64,000 nucleotides of DNA from Candidatus Sulfuricurvum sp. RIFRC-1 (GCF_000310245.1 NC_020505.1:682001-746000), one strand, 5' to 3'. Shown: positions 52,982 to 62,202, counted from the stretch's first letter. The notes: generated by a model not told the origin, from the letters alone. Translations and numbers: made by a program.

Positions 52982-55177
52982 CTATTTGGTATCTAAAGTG
53001 ATGGAACCGAGTACTTCGAATTTGGCGTTCGAATCAATTTCGGCATGAGAGAGGGTGACAATATCGAGGCTGAAACGTTCATAGATTTCGGCCAACGGAC
53101 GACGAAGTTTCGGATCAACAATAATAATGATCGGAGATATCCCTTTCTGGAGAAGTTCGGTTGCTTTTAGACTTGTTGCTTGGATAAGTCCGTTGATCTC
53201 TCCGACATTGAGAAGAAGCTGTTTCGCTCCGTCTCGTTCTTGTGATTTTTCCAACATTTTTTGCTCACTCATTGTATCGAACGTGAGGAGTTTGATAATC
53301 CCATCTGGTCCCGTATAGAGCTGAGTAATAATACGGGAAAGTTTTGCACGGACATGCTCGGTGATGGTATCGACACTTTTGGTGTATTCCGCCACATCGG
53401 CCATGGTTTCTAAAATTGTGATCATATCTTTGAGCGGTATCCGTTCATGCAACAATGCTTTGAAAACTCGTTGAATAAGACCGATATTCGCCACTTTGAG
53501 GAGATCATCCACGACAACCGGATAATCGTTTTTGATTTTCTCGATAAGCGACTGAGTCTCTTGGCGAGTGAGGAGCTCTTCAGCATGTCGCTTCACCAGT
53601 TCACTCATGTGGGTAGAGATGACCGTTGCCGGGTCGACAACGGTATAGCCGTTAATGATGGCATCTTCTTTGAGAGCAGGGTCAATCCACAGCGCATCGA
53701 GTCCGAATGCAGGCTCTTTTGTAGGTTCCCCTTGAATTTCGCCCATTACCATTCCGCTGTCCATAGCGAGATAACGATCGGGTTGAATCAGCCCATCCCC
53801 AATATTGACCCCTTTGAGGAGAATTTCATATTGGGTCGGTTTGAGGTGGAGATTATCGCGGATACGGACCTGCGGCATGAGAAACCCGAAATCCGAGGCG
53901 ATTTTACGCCGCATGGATCGGATACGTTCCAGCAAATCTCCCCCCTGCGTATTGTCCGCGAGGCGAATGAGTTGATATCCGAGGGTGAGTTCGAGCATTT
54001 CGATTTTGAGAATATCTTCTAAGGCAGCTTCTTCCTCTTTGGCAATCTCTTCATTTGTTTTGCGGCGAGGAGCGGCGGATGTTCCCCCCTCACTGCCGGA
54101 AGCTCCGTCAGAGCCGGAGAGAACACCTTTTTTTGCAACGGCAGGGGCAGAGGTGAGTACGAGATCCCCTTTTTCATATTTATACAGGGCATATCCCAAT
54201 CCGGCGAAAACAAGTCCTACAAAGCCCATTGAGAGGGTCGGTAGCCCCGGAACCATAGCGAAAAGGATCATGATGAATCCGACGATGATCATAACTCGAG
54301 CATTTCCCATGAGTTGGTTAATGCTTCCTTCGGCGAAGTTCCCACCGGTATCGCTTGAACCGCGTGTGATCATAATACCGGTTGCGGTTGAGATGATGAG
54401 CGCGGGTATTTGGGATACGAGTCCGTCCCCGATCGTGAGGATCGTATAGGTATGCGCACTGCTGGCGACATCAAGATCGAATTGAAAAATTCCGATTAAA
54501 AAGCCGCCGATGATGTTGATGAGGGTGATGATGATCCCCGCAACGGCGTCTCCTTTGATAAATTTGCTCGAACCGTCCATTGCTCCGTAGAAATTGGCAT
54601 CTTGCAAGATCTCCGCACGGCGGCGTTTTGCTTCGCTCTCGTCAATCAATCCGCTGTTGAGATCGGCATCAATCGCCATCTGTTTACCGGGCATTGCATC
54701 GAGGGTGAAACGTGCCGCAACTTCGGCAACGCGGCCTGAACCTTTGGTGATAACCATGAAATTGATCAAGACCAAGATGGTAAAGACGATAACCCCGATG
54801 ACCATATTGCCGCCGACGACGAAGTTCCCGAAACTGGTAACGATATCACTGACCGCTTCAGGCCCTTCGTGACCGTGACTCAAGATCATACGGGTGGTTG
54901 CAATGTTGAGGGCCAGTCGAAAGAGGGTAATGACGAGTAACAGCGTCGGAAATGTGGTTAAATCGGTCGGTTTAGGGATATAAAGTGAGATTAATAATAT
55001 GAGAACTGACAAGGCGATGACAACTGCCAGGAGTAAATCCAGCAGCGCACTCGGGAGTGGCACGATAATAATCGCCAAAATTGCCATAACGAAAAAAACG
55101 ACACTGAGATCGCGTGAGGCAAAAAGTGCTGATAATACCGTTTTAATATCGGGTGTTTTATTTTTTGCTTTTGCCAA
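52982..55177 (-). CDS. flhA: Flagellar biosynthesis protein FlhA
   Basis: FlhA is the export-gate component of the flagellar type III secretion system. The 731-residue length matches the family. Eight TM helices occupy about 1-330, with the FHIPEP-type stretch IDADLNSGLIDESEAKRRR and LALNIATTRMILS. The cytoplasmic C-terminal domain (about 380-731) would dock chaperone-substrate complexes. It follows the Rrf2 gene with 3 bp spacing, and precedes a DHH gene. The organism is therefore probably motile. Confidence 0.97.
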   Translation of the reverse strand: MAKAKNKTPDIKTVLSALFASRDLSVVFFVMAILAIIIVPLPSALLDLLLAVVIALSVLILLISLYIPKPTDLTTFPTLLLVITLFRLALNIATTRMILSHGHEGPEAVSDIVTSFGNFVVGGNMVIGVIVFTILVLINFMVITKGSGRVAEVAARFTLDAMPGKQMAIDADLNSGLIDESEAKRRRAEILQDANFYGAMDGSSKFIKGDAVAGIIITLINIIGGFLIGIFQFDLDVASSAHTYTILTIGDGLVSQIPALIISTATGIMITRGSSDTGGNFAEGSINQLMGNARVMIIVGFIMILFAMVPGLPTLSMGFVGLVFAGLGYALYKYEKGDLVLTSAPAVAKKGVLSGSDGASGSEGGTSAAPRRKTNEEIAKEEEAALEDILKIEMLELTLGYQLIRLADNTQGGDLLERIRSMRRKIASDFGFLMPQVRIRDNLHLKPTQYEILLKGVNIGDGLIQPDRYLAMDSGMVMGEIQGEPTKEPAFGLDALWIDPALKEDAIINGYTVVDPATVISTHMSELVKRHAEELLTRQETQSLIEKIKNDYPVVVDDLLKVANIGLIQRVFKALLHERIPLKDMITILETMADVAEYTKSVDTITEHVRAKLSRIITQLYTGPDGIIKLLTFDTMSEQKMLEKSQERDGAKQLLLNVGEINGLIQATSLKATELLQKGISPIIIIVDPKLRRPLAEIYERFSLDIVTLSHAEIDSNAKFEVLGSITLDTK

Positions 55178-55180
55178 GCA

Positions 55181-55585
55181 TTACTCTTCTAAAATGGCTT
55201 CGAGGGTCAATGTACCTAAAAAAGTGTCCACTTTCCCTTGTAATCGGTTTAAAAATGGCCATAAACCGCAACTCATTGCTTTATTGGAAGGACAATCCTC
55301 TTGTGATGGGGAGCAACTAAATACGGCAGGGCTTTTCCCCTCAACCGTTTCCATCACTTCTAAAACCGTAATGTCGCGGCTATGTCGGGTAAGCTCAAAT
55401 CCTCCGTTAACCCCTTTATAAGAGTTGAGAATCCCTTGTCTGGCAAGTGACTGGAGAATTTTGGCTAAAAAACTTTTAGAGATGTCGAGTTCACGAGAGA
55501 GGGTGTCTACATCGAGAGGACGACCCGCTTTGGCCAAAACGATAAGCGACAATAGAGCATATTCGCTGGCGCGGGTCATCAACAT
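55181..55585 (-). CDS. Rrf2-family transcriptional regulator
   Basis: A 134-residue regulator with the Rrf2 winged helix (MTRASEYALLSLIVLAKAG, then ISKSFLAKILQSLARQGI and KGVNGGFELTR). Cysteines in SCSPSQEDCPSNKAMSC (a C-x7-C-x7-C arrangement) could hold an Fe-S cluster as in IscR/NsrR. A TATAAT lies on the minus strand at 55613-55618 and an AGGAGG SD before ATG. Its gene is fused transcriptionally to flhA, coupling motility to an Fe-S or redox signal in principle. Confidence 0.9.
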   Translation of the reverse strand: MLMTRASEYALLSLIVLAKAGRPLDVDTLSRELDISKSFLAKILQSLARQGILNSYKGVNGGFELTRHSRDITVLEVMETVEGKSPAVFSCSPSQEDCPSNKAMSCGLWPFLNRLQGKVDTFLGTLTLEAILEE

Positions 55586-55612
55586 AGCGGATCCTCCTGT
55601 AATTGGAAAGTT

Positions 55613-55684
55613 ATTATAGCTAAAAATTATTAGAGGTGACTTGCAGGGAAATTTAGCGCAAAACGGGAATTTTTTAGCTATAAT
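55613..55684. promoter_or_regulatory. Divergent promoters for rrf2-flhA and rpsO
   Basis: ATTATA at 55613-55618 is TATAAT on the minus strand for rrf2. TATAAT at 55679-55684 on the plus strand precedes rpsO by 60 bp; the SD of rpsO is CAGGAGG. Both -10s have T-rich stretches instead of a -35. Confidence 0.6.
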
Positions 55685-55744
55685 TCCGACCCTGCTTGAA
55701 CGAATTGTCTTTCAAGTAAAATTTATACCCATCAGGAGGCTATT

Positions 55745-56020
55745 ATGGCTTTAGATACGGCAAACAAAACGCAAATTATCAAACAATACCAAAGAACTGA
55801 AGGTGATACCGGTTCAAGTGAAGTACAAATTGCACTTCTTTCAACTCGTATTGCAGCTCTTACTGAGCATTTGAAAACATTCAAAAAAGACCATTCATCA
55901 CGTCTTGGTCTTTTGAAACTTGTTGGTCAACGTCGTCGTTTGATGCGTTATTTGAAACGTACAAACCGTGCGGTTTACAACAAATTAGTTACTGATCTCG
56001 GAATCCGCGACAATATCTAA
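55745..56020 (+). CDS. rpsO: 30S ribosomal protein S15
   Basis: A 91-residue S15 protein, which binds 16S rRNA helices in the central domain. [17 protein letters not shown] near residue 22, [20 protein letters not shown] in the middle and the end NKLVTDLGI match S15. Strong SD (AGGAGG, 6 bases before ATG), as expected for a ribosomal protein. The 5' leader of about 55 bases may carry the autoregulatory pseudoknot known in other bacteria, but I did not resolve one. Confidence 0.97.
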   Translation: MALDTANKTQIIKQYQRTEGDTGSSEVQIALLSTRIAALTEHLKTFKKDHSSRLGLLKLVGQRRRLMRYLKRTNRAVYNKLVTDLGIRDNI

Positions 56021-56036
56021 GTTTTTCTTCGATATC

Positions 56037-56068
56037 TTCCCCTTTCGGGGAAACTCTTCCCCCTTTTT
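56037..56068 (+). terminator. Rho-independent terminator after rpsO
   Basis: GGGGAA (56047-56052) and TTCCCC (56057-56062) pair around ACTC and are followed by CTTTTTCTTT. An upstream TTCCCC (56037-56042) can alternatively pair with the same GGGGAA around TTTC, so the two hairpins exclude each other. Confidence 0.75.
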
Positions 56069-56210
56069 CTTTCATAGCAACTTCTTTTAAAATCTTTGTA
56101 ATCGCATCTCGTAACTGAAACAATTGATGCAAATAAAATTCCCACTTGCAACACCCTCCAAAAAGATATACAATAAACAATCATTTATTCATTAAAGGGT
56201 GGGACGAACG

Positions 56211-56675
56211 ATGGAAGAAAACCAATCTAAAAAATCTAAATCAACCGCTTTAATCGTTCTAAGTATCTTCTCGTTAGCCGTTTTTATGAGTGTGCTTATT
56301 TACTCGGAAGTGGAAAATAAAATGGGGAAAGAGACCCAAGAGATATATCATTCGGAGATAAAGAGCATAGAAAAATATCTGAATGAGGGAAATTGTACCG
56401 AAGCGGCTTCTGAATATAACCGTGCAAAAGAGACTCGCAATGTCATTGTGGAGAGAGGGCTTTATTACAGTCTTGATGCTCACGCGAAGCAGGCACACGC
56501 GATAGAGATTGCAGAGTGCTTTGCTAAAAATAAAGAGTTTGACAGCGCAGTCGCTATTTTGGACAGTGAACCGAGTGAAGATCCCGACTCTCTTTTAAGG
56601 GCATCACTCATCTATCAAGGTGCGGGAGAATTAGAAAAAGCTCAAGCCGCTAAATCAAAAGCGGAAAAGTTTTAA
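56211..56675 (+). CDS. Hypothetical single-pass membrane protein
   Basis: A 154-residue protein from ATG 56211 (GTG 56199 is also in frame) after GGGTGG as weak SD. It has a charged N-terminus, one TM helix (about 12-33 of the longer form, LIVLSIFSLAVFMSVLIYS), and a helical C-terminal part with TPR-like character (DSLLRASLIYQGAGELEKAQ). Probably a periplasmically exposed helical-repeat protein of unknown role. Monocistronic. Confidence 0.65.
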   Translation: MEENQSKKSKSTALIVLSIFSLAVFMSVLIYSEVENKMGKETQEIYHSEIKSIEKYLNEGNCTEAASEYNRAKETRNVIVERGLYYSLDAHAKQAHAIEIAECFAKNKEFDSAVAILDSEPSEDPDSLLRASLIYQGAGELEKAQAAKSKAEKF

Positions 56676-56699
56676 CCTTTCTTGCGCAGAGAATACCTA

Positions 56700-57041
56700 T
56701 CAAACATCGTGATGATAATGTTCTAATACCCGCTTGTACTCTTCATAAACCTGTTTTGGCGTGAGTGAGCTTTCATACATTTTTAGGATTTGACGAATAA
56801 AATCGATAGGATATTCGATCGACAACCCTGCATTTCGTGCGTAAATTTTAGTTAGTGTTTCGTACATCCCCTCGTAAATTTCCGGTTCTTCAGATTTAAG
56901 GCGTTGGAGATTCTCTTCGGCTTGGATAAGCTTGCTATCGTTAAACTCACCCCGTTCATGGATCGTTTTGCGAAGCTCAACGTATTCTTTTAAGTTTTTA
57001 CGGTTTAGGACATAATCGGTAAACAGTTCTATGAGTGACAT
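56700..57041 (-). CDS. Hypothetical cytoplasmic protein
   Basis: A 113-residue helical protein from ATG 57041 (MSLIELFTDYVLNRKNL) with an AAAGGTG SD; a longer reading to 57089 adds 16 residues. Charged and amphipathic throughout, with no Cys motif, TM or signal peptide. I do not recognise it. It ends 24 bp from the convergent membrane protein gene and follows kdsB at a 74-bp gap. Confidence 0.6.
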   Translation of the reverse strand: MSLIELFTDYVLNRKNLKEYVELRKTIHERGEFNDSKLIQAEENLQRLKSEEPEIYEGMYETLTKIYARNAGLSIEYPIDFIRQILKMYESSLTPKQVYEEYKRVLEHYHHDV

Positions 57042-57115
57042 TTCTACACCTTTATTCGTTTTGATAATTTTACGCTTTAAGTATAGCAACAGTATAGCAG
57101 TGAAAAACGTTTATA

Positions 57116-57835
57116 TTAAACTCCGAAAATTTTCTTCGCCCGCTCCAAATCCTCTACCGTATCGATCCCGAATCCGCTACTGGCCACTTTCACCATCGAG
57201 ATTTTTTTGCCGTGATAGAGTGCGCGGAGCTGCTCTAGTTTTTCGATGTCTTCGAGCGGTGCTTCGCCGAGGGCGCAGAAATCATGTAAGGACTTTTTCG
57301 TGAAGCCGTAAATCCCGATATGTCCGAAATAGTTCGCCTCGCCGCTGCGGTTGAACGGGATCGGCGAACGGGAGAAGTAGATTGCGTTATGATCTACATC
57401 GGTGATGACTTTCACGAGGTTCGGATCTTGTGCCGACTCGGTGTTGATCGCGTTGTAGCAGCTAGCCATGATAAACGGAGCGCTCATGGCTTTGAGGGCG
57501 TTGAGACGCTCGATGAGTAGCTCAAGTACTTCCGTTTCGATAAACGGCTCATCGGCTTGGACGTTGATGATGAGTTCATCATCAGGTACATCGATGATCT
57601 GAGCGCACTCATTGATACGGTCGGTTCCGCTTTTGTGCGTCGTAGAGGTGAGACGCGCTTCGACACCGTGTGCCACACAGATTTCGAGGATTTTTTCATC
57701 GTCACACGCGACGACGACACGATCGATGGACTCGACCCGTTTTGCGGTACGGATCACCATCGGCAAACCGCCGATATCGGCTAAAACTTTTTCGGGAAAG
57801 CGGGTGGAAGCGAGACGGGCAGGGATGATAATCAT
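57116..57835 (-). CDS. kdsB: 3-deoxy-manno-octulosonate cytidylyltransferase KdsB
   Basis: KdsB activates KDO as CMP-KDO for attachment to lipid A. The 239-residue protein has the nucleotidyltransferase start MIIIPARLASTRFPEKVLAD (R-x-x-S-x-R-x-P signature), VVACDDEKI, and the NVQADEPFIE metal site, and the end GIDTVEDLERAK. Length and motifs match the family. AGG sequence upstream of ATG serves as SD. Monocistronic here, with a hypothetical gene after it. Confidence 0.96.
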   Translation of the reverse strand: MIIIPARLASTRFPEKVLADIGGLPMVIRTAKRVESIDRVVVACDDEKILEICVAHGVEARLTSTTHKSGTDRINECAQIIDVPDDELIINVQADEPFIETEVLELLIERLNALKAMSAPFIMASCYNAINTESAQDPNLVKVITDVDHNAIYFSRSPIPFNRSGEANYFGHIGIYGFTKKSLHDFCALGEAPLEDIEKLEQLRALYHGKKISMVKVASSGFGIDTVEDLERAKKIFGV

Positions 57836-57924
57836 AGTTAAACCTGATATGAAGTGATATAATTGTTGAATTATATCCCAAAGGGTGAAAGATTGGATGA
57901 TTTGAAATTGGAGAGGAATTTATA

Positions 57925-58716
57925 GTGAATTCAGTAGCACTACAATCTATCAATGATGGCGCAAAAAAATTATTGAAAGAAACAATTGCAGAATTATCGA
58001 AATTTGATGGATTAGAATATATTATCATTGGTGGATGGTGTCCATTTTTAAGAAATACTCAAGAGATTCCTCATCCTGGAACTTTGGATGTCGATATACT
58101 GTTCAGAGAAGGTTATCAATCGAAAACTCTCGAAAAAGTTATAAAAGCTTTTATGGAAGCTGGGTTTATTCCATCAGCTAAACATCCATTTCAATTACTG
58201 AAAAAGCAACAAATACAAGATAAAGAATTTATTTTTAATATTGATTTATTACATCCTAAAATGACTGAAGCTAGTGAAATTAAAGGTATGTTTGTTGATC
58301 ATTTGGATTTAGATATACCTTTAAACAGAGAAGAAGATACAGTAAAAATGATGTCAATCGTCTTGCCTAATTCTGCTTTGTTATTTAATAATGATTTATT
58401 TGATAAATATTCATTGGACGGTTTAGAATTTAATCTTGTTGATTTTACAGGTATGTTTCTCACAAAGATGGAAAGCTGTCAAAAACAAAAGAGAGAACGG
58501 GATTCATTTGATATCTATTTGGCATTTTTAAATAATGGTGCTGATATAAAAAAAATAAAATCGATAGCTAAAAAAAATATTCATGTGAAAAAAGCATTAA
58601 AAGGTTTTAAAAAATTTCTCAGAGATAAGTCTGATATTTTTGATTCAAATATTAACCATTTTTATAAAGAGTATTCAAAATCTCCAGCAAAAGAGCTATT
58701 GAAGAAAATAAAATGA
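57925..58716 (+). CDS. AbiEii-like nucleotidyltransferase (MenT/AbiEii-type fold, putative)
   Basis: A 263-residue protein with a nucleotidyltransferase-like start: YIIIGGWCPFLR (Gly36-Gly37-Trp38) and TLDVDILF with Asp55-x-Asp57, the G-x10-D-x-D pattern of DNA polymerase beta-like enzymes such as AbiEii toxins. Later parts give mixed charged helices. The gene is strikingly AT-rich relative to its neighbours. It starts at GTG 57925 with GAGAGG SD, and its stop overlaps the Fic start (ATGA), so the two proteins are made as a pair. This could be a toxin-antitoxin or anti-phage module; it is not a match to a system I can name. Confidence 0.6.
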   Translation: MNSVALQSINDGAKKLLKETIAELSKFDGLEYIIIGGWCPFLRNTQEIPHPGTLDVDILFREGYQSKTLEKVIKAFMEAGFIPSAKHPFQLLKKQQIQDKEFIFNIDLLHPKMTEASEIKGMFVDHLDLDIPLNREEDTVKMMSIVLPNSALLFNNDLFDKYSLDGLEFNLVDFTGMFLTKMESCQKQKRERDSFDIYLAFLNNGADIKKIKSIAKKNIHVKKALKGFKKFLRDKSDIFDSNINHFYKEYSKSPAKELLKKIK

Positions 58717-59780
58717 CCCAATTCACCCCGCAAACCTTACCTCTTCCCCAAAACATCGAAACCACTAAAATTCTCAAAAAATCGATCAGTGCTAACCGTG
58801 CATTAGCCCGTCTAAACGGTGTGGCGAAGATTATCCCTAACAGTGCGATCCTCATCAACTCTTTGCTACTACAAGAGGCGAAAGACAGTTCTGAGATCGA
58901 AAATATCATCACGACGCATGATGAACTCTATCGTGCGGGATTGGATATTTCCAGTGTCACGAATGAAGCCAAAGAAGTACAAAACTATCGTGAAGCACTG
59001 CTACAGGGTTTTTCTCTCGTACAAGATAATCGTTTGTTGTTAAAAAAGTATATTATAGAGATTCAGCAGGTATTGGAACAGAACAATGCAGGTGTGCGCC
59101 GTCAAAGCGGTACGATTTTGAAAAATATACAAACGGGGGAGGTTGTCTTTACTCCGCCGCAAGAGTATGAGGTCATACAAGCACTTTTGGATAATCTCGA
59201 AACGTATATCAACGAACCCAACGACATAGATGATCTCATCAATATGGCGATTATCCATTATCAGTTTGAGTCTATCCATCCGTTTTATGACGGTAATGGG
59301 CGAACGGGACGGATTATCAATATCTTGTATCTGATTTTAAAAGATTTACTCGATATTCCTATCCTTTATCTGAGCCGTTATATCATCACTCATAAGGCGG
59401 ATTATTATAGACTTCTTCAAGAGGTTAGAACCAAGGATAATTGGGAAGAGTGGATTTTGTATATGCTCGATGGAGTGGAACAAACGTCGCTCGAAACGGT
59501 TGAACTTATAAACGGCATCAATGATTTGATGATTGTAACGCAAGATAAAATATCTACGCAACTGCCAAAGATTTACAGTAAAGATTTGGTTGAGGTGCTA
59601 TTTATGCATCCGTATACGAAGATAGAGTTCTTGGTGGATAGATTAGGTATTACAAGACAAACAGCATCTAAATATCTCAATGAACTTGAAACTGTGGGAA
59701 TTGTAAAAAATATTCAAATCAAAAACAGTAAATTTTTTGTCAATCTCGAACTTTTTGATATGTTAAGAAAAGGCATTTAA
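58713..59780 (+). CDS. Fic-family protein with inhibitory motif and C-terminal winged helix
   Basis: A 355-residue Fic protein of the class II form. The inhibitory motif S-x-x-x-E-(G/N) appears as SSEIEN at residues 59-64, in front of the Fic core HPFYDGNGRTGR at 189-200, with catalytic His189. A C-terminal winged-helix-like domain spans about 300-345 (RLGITRQTASKYLNEL). Fic enzymes transfer AMP (sometimes other groups) onto target proteins; the HTH suggests DNA binding or autoregulation. It is translated together with the AT-rich nucleotidyltransferase-like protein. Targets are unknown. Confidence 0.93.
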   Translation: MTQFTPQTLPLPQNIETTKILKKSISANRALARLNGVAKIIPNSAILINSLLLQEAKDSSEIENIITTHDELYRAGLDISSVTNEAKEVQNYREALLQGFSLVQDNRLLLKKYIIEIQQVLEQNNAGVRRQSGTILKNIQTGEVVFTPPQEYEVIQALLDNLETYINEPNDIDDLINMAIIHYQFESIHPFYDGNGRTGRIINILYLILKDLLDIPILYLSRYIITHKADYYRLLQEVRTKDNWEEWILYMLDGVEQTSLETVELINGINDLMIVTQDKISTQLPKIYSKDLVEVLFMHPYTKIEFLVDRLGITRQTASKYLNELETVGIVKNIQIKNSKFFVNLELFDMLRKGI

Positions 59781-59796
59781 TTTGACATATCCAAAG

Positions 59797-59854
59797 AGCT
59801 ATGTTAAAAAAACTAAAAAAAGTTAACATAGCTTTAGACCTATGTTAAAAAAAC
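59797..59854. repeat. Inverted and direct repeats after the Fic gene
   Basis: AGCTATGTTAA (59797-59807) and TTAACATAGCT (59823-59833) form a perfect 11-bp inverted repeat around 15 bases. CTATGTTAAAAAAAC occurs at 59799-59813 and again at 59840-59854 as a direct repeat. The second copy contains the ATG of the next gene. It could be a site for the Fic winged-helix domain, a terminator-like hairpin, or the edge of an inserted module. Confidence 0.7.
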
Positions 59855-60588
59855 GGCAAAATTCACACATTACACAAAAAGGTCTCTTAATGCTCCTTTA
59901 TCAACCCGACGGAGGCTATTGTTACAACAGCGATTCGATATTGCTCTACGGCTTTATCTCCCGCTTTGCCCCAAAGGGGAAAATGCTCGATGTCGGAGCG
60001 GGGAGTGGAATCGTAGGGCTTTTGATCGGGCGGGATTTTCCTGCCGTGAGAGTCGAAGCGGTTGAAAAACAGCCTTTGTATGCCGAATTTGCCCGTCGAA
60101 ATGCGGCGATTAACCATATCGGATACACCCTGCATGAGGGGGATTTCTTAGAACTCGGTGCTCACGGAAGCTATGATTGGATCGTCTCTAACCCTCCGTT
60201 TTATCATGAAAATGTGTCTCGTTCTGAGAACCCGATTCTCCATCAGGCACGCTATAACGTCCACTTGCCGATTGAGCCGTTTATGAGCAAAATATCCAAA
60301 CTTCTCAAATCCAACGGAGAAGCGGTGATCTGTTACGATGCACGTCAATTTGTTCAGCTTTGCACTGCGTGCGAACGCTCACGATTAAGAGTCGTTGATG
60401 TACAATTCGTCCATTCAAAAGAGGATCGTCCCAGTACACTGGTGATGCTCCATCTGAAAAAAAACAGCAAAGCAATGTTAAATATTTATCCTCCGTTAAT
60501 CACGTTTTCGGATGAGTGTTATACCCCTGCGGTGCAGGCGATTTACGATAAAGCAAAGGTGCACAGTATCAAATGTCCGAGTATATGA
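59842..60588 (+). CDS. TrmN6-type tRNA (adenine-N6) methyltransferase (YfiC-like)
   Basis: A 248-residue methyltransferase. QPDGGYCYNSDSILLYGF forms the N-terminal signature, MLDVGAGSGIVGLLIGRDFP the SAM-binding motif I, and the catalytic NPPFY tetrad (VSNPPFYHEN) marks amino-group N6 methylation, as in TrmN6, which makes m6A37 in tRNA1Val. ATG 59842 has no SD; ATG 59890 (MLLYQPDGG) has AAAAAGG eight bases upstream and may be the real start. Overlaps the following YkgJ-like gene by 16 bp. Confidence 0.85.
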   Translation: MLKKRQNSHITQKGLLMLLYQPDGGYCYNSDSILLYGFISRFAPKGKMLDVGAGSGIVGLLIGRDFPAVRVEAVEKQPLYAEFARRNAAINHIGYTLHEGDFLELGAHGSYDWIVSNPPFYHENVSRSENPILHQARYNVHLPIEPFMSKISKLLKSNGEAVICYDARQFVQLCTACERSRLRVVDVQFVHSKEDRPSTLVMLHLKKNSKAMLNIYPPLITFSDECYTPAVQAIYDKAKVHSIKCPSI

Positions 60589-60953
60589 CACAAGAAGGTT
60601 TCAGTTTTGCGTTTGATCCCTCCGCTTGCGCTAAATGCGGGGGAAACTGCTGTACCGGAGAGAGCGGCAATATTTTCGTTTCCGTCACCGAGATTGCGGC
60701 GATTGCCAAGCTGTTAGAGATGGATGAGGGGGAGTTTCGCCGTACGTATCTGCGTAAAGAGGGCTTTCGCTTTTCCCTCAAAGAGAAGCTGGTAAAGGGC
60801 TCATATGACTGTGCGTTTTTTGATCGTTCACTAAATGGGTGTAGTATTTACACTGCAAGACCGTTGCAGTGTCGAACCTTCCCGTTTTGGGATTATTTTC
60901 GTCACCGCATCGATGAACTTAAAGCGGAGTGTCCGGGGATAATCCATGATTAA
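60573..60953 (+). CDS. YkgJ-family Cys-rich Fe/Zn-binding protein
   Basis: A 126-residue protein with the YkgJ cysteine cluster: CAKCGGNCCTG near the start, then GCSIYTARPLQCRTFPFWD in the middle and CPGI towards the end. Such small CxxCxxxCC proteins bind iron-sulfur or zinc; their role is unsettled. It overlaps the upstream methyltransferase gene and the downstream TPR gene, so all of these belong to one operon. Start ATG 60573 or 60585. Confidence 0.87.
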   Translation: MSEYMTQEGFSFAFDPSACAKCGGNCCTGESGNIFVSVTEIAAIAKLLEMDEGEFRRTYLRKEGFRFSLKEKLVKGSYDCAFFDRSLNGCSIYTARPLQCRTFPFWDYFRHRIDELKAECPGIIHD

Positions 60954-62202
60954 ATTACTATCGATAGCCTTCTTGATCGTTTCAATGGCAAATGCCGCAC
61001 CCAAAGCCATCAATAATGGGAATCTATTAGAAGATACCTTTTCACTCTATGCGCTTGATGCGCAGATGCGTCAACAGCATCATCAAGCGTCAGCTTTTTT
61101 TGCTGAACTTTACAAGCAAACATCCAAAAAAGAGTATCTTTACCAGTCATTACGGATGTTGGAACAATCCAACGACATTAAAACGCTTACCCAAAAAACG
61201 GCAGAAGAACTGGTAAAATCTCCTGAAGATCAAACATTAAAACGATTTGAGATTATCGCTTTGCTCAAAGCGGGAAGTTTCGGAGAAGCGTCGCAAAAAG
61301 CTTTGAGCTTGAGTGAAATAAGCCAAAAAGCATCCGATTATCTCCTTTATGCCGAATCACGGCTCAAACTGGGAGATTATGCGGGTGGTGTAGGGATCCT
61401 CAAAAAAGCGTACGCCCAAAATTATGATGAAACGACGGCAGAGCGGATCGCTTTGATTCAATATGCGCAGTTAGGTGAAAAAGCCGAAGCGATCAAGTTT
61501 TTAAAAGAGCATCTCGGAACTCATGGAAACAGCCAAATTATCGGTAAGCGTTTGGGGAGTTTTTATGCCGATAGCGGCCAGCTGGGTGATGCGGCACTGA
61601 TTTATGAACAAACGTACGATGCTTTTAAAGAACTTTCTGCTGCGGACGAAGCCCTTAAAATTTATTTGTATCAGCAAGACATTTCAAAAATGACCGTTTT
61701 GCTCGAAAAATCACATTTGAACGATCCTCTTTTGCTCGATTTGTACGTCAAAGTAAAAGTATTTGATAAAGCTTCAATCTTGGCCCAAACGTTGTATGAA
61801 CGAGAAGACAATCCTCTTTATCTTGCGCAGAGTGCTGTTTTTAAATACGAAGGTGCGAGCAATCGAAAAGATCCCGTTTTGCTCTCACAGGTGATGGAAG
61901 GGCTTAAAAAAGCGCTGCAAGATATCGAAGACCCTCTTTATCTGAACTATTTGGGATATTTAATGATCGATCATGAGATCAATGTCCCTGAGGGGATGGG
62001 ATATGTCCGTCGCGCCCTCGAAAAACAGCCTGACTCACCGTTTTACATCGATTCATTGGCGTGGGGGCATTACAAACAAAATGAGTGTGTTGAAGCACTG
62101 CGTTTGATCAAACAAGTCGAATCGATGATAGGAACGGATGAGCAAGAGGTGAAAGATCATCTCAAAGCGATTGAAAAGTGTAAAACCAAGGAGAATAATT
62201 AA
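60946..62202 (+). CDS. Exported TPR-repeat protein
   Basis: A 418-residue protein with a signal peptide (about 1-17, [13 protein letters not shown]) and helical repeats throughout (about 25-410). TPR features include [20 protein letters not shown], a tyrosine-rich helix near 280-310 and a final [19 protein letters not shown]. Probably periplasmic, perhaps an assembly or scaffold factor of the outer membrane. The start overlaps the YkgJ-like gene, and its stop overlaps the trpC start (TAATG). Confidence 0.8.
   Translation: MIKLLSIAFLIVSMANAAPKAINNGNLLEDTFSLYALDAQMRQQHHQASAFFAELYKQTSKKEYLYQSLRMLEQSNDIKTLTQKTAEELVKSPEDQTLKRFEIIALLKAGSFGEASQKALSLSEISQKASDYLLYAESRLKLGDYAGGVGILKKAYAQNYDETTAERIALIQYAQLGEKAEAIKFLKEHLGTHGNSQIIGKRLGSFYADSGQLGDAALIYEQTYDAFKELSAADEALKIYLYQQDISKMTVLLEKSHLNDPLLLDLYVKVKVFDKASILAQTLYEREDNPLYLAQSAVFKYEGASNRKDPVLLSQVMEGLKKALQDIEDPLYLNYLGYLMIDHEINVPEGMGYVRRALEKQPDSPFYIDSLAWGHYKQNECVEALRLIKQVESMIGTDEQEVKDHLKAIEKCKTKENN

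Noticed and set aside
59797-59854. Simple intrinsic terminator of the Fic gene
   Set aside because: The loop is long and no T-run follows the stem; the extra direct copy is not explained. Kept as a repeat rather than a terminator.
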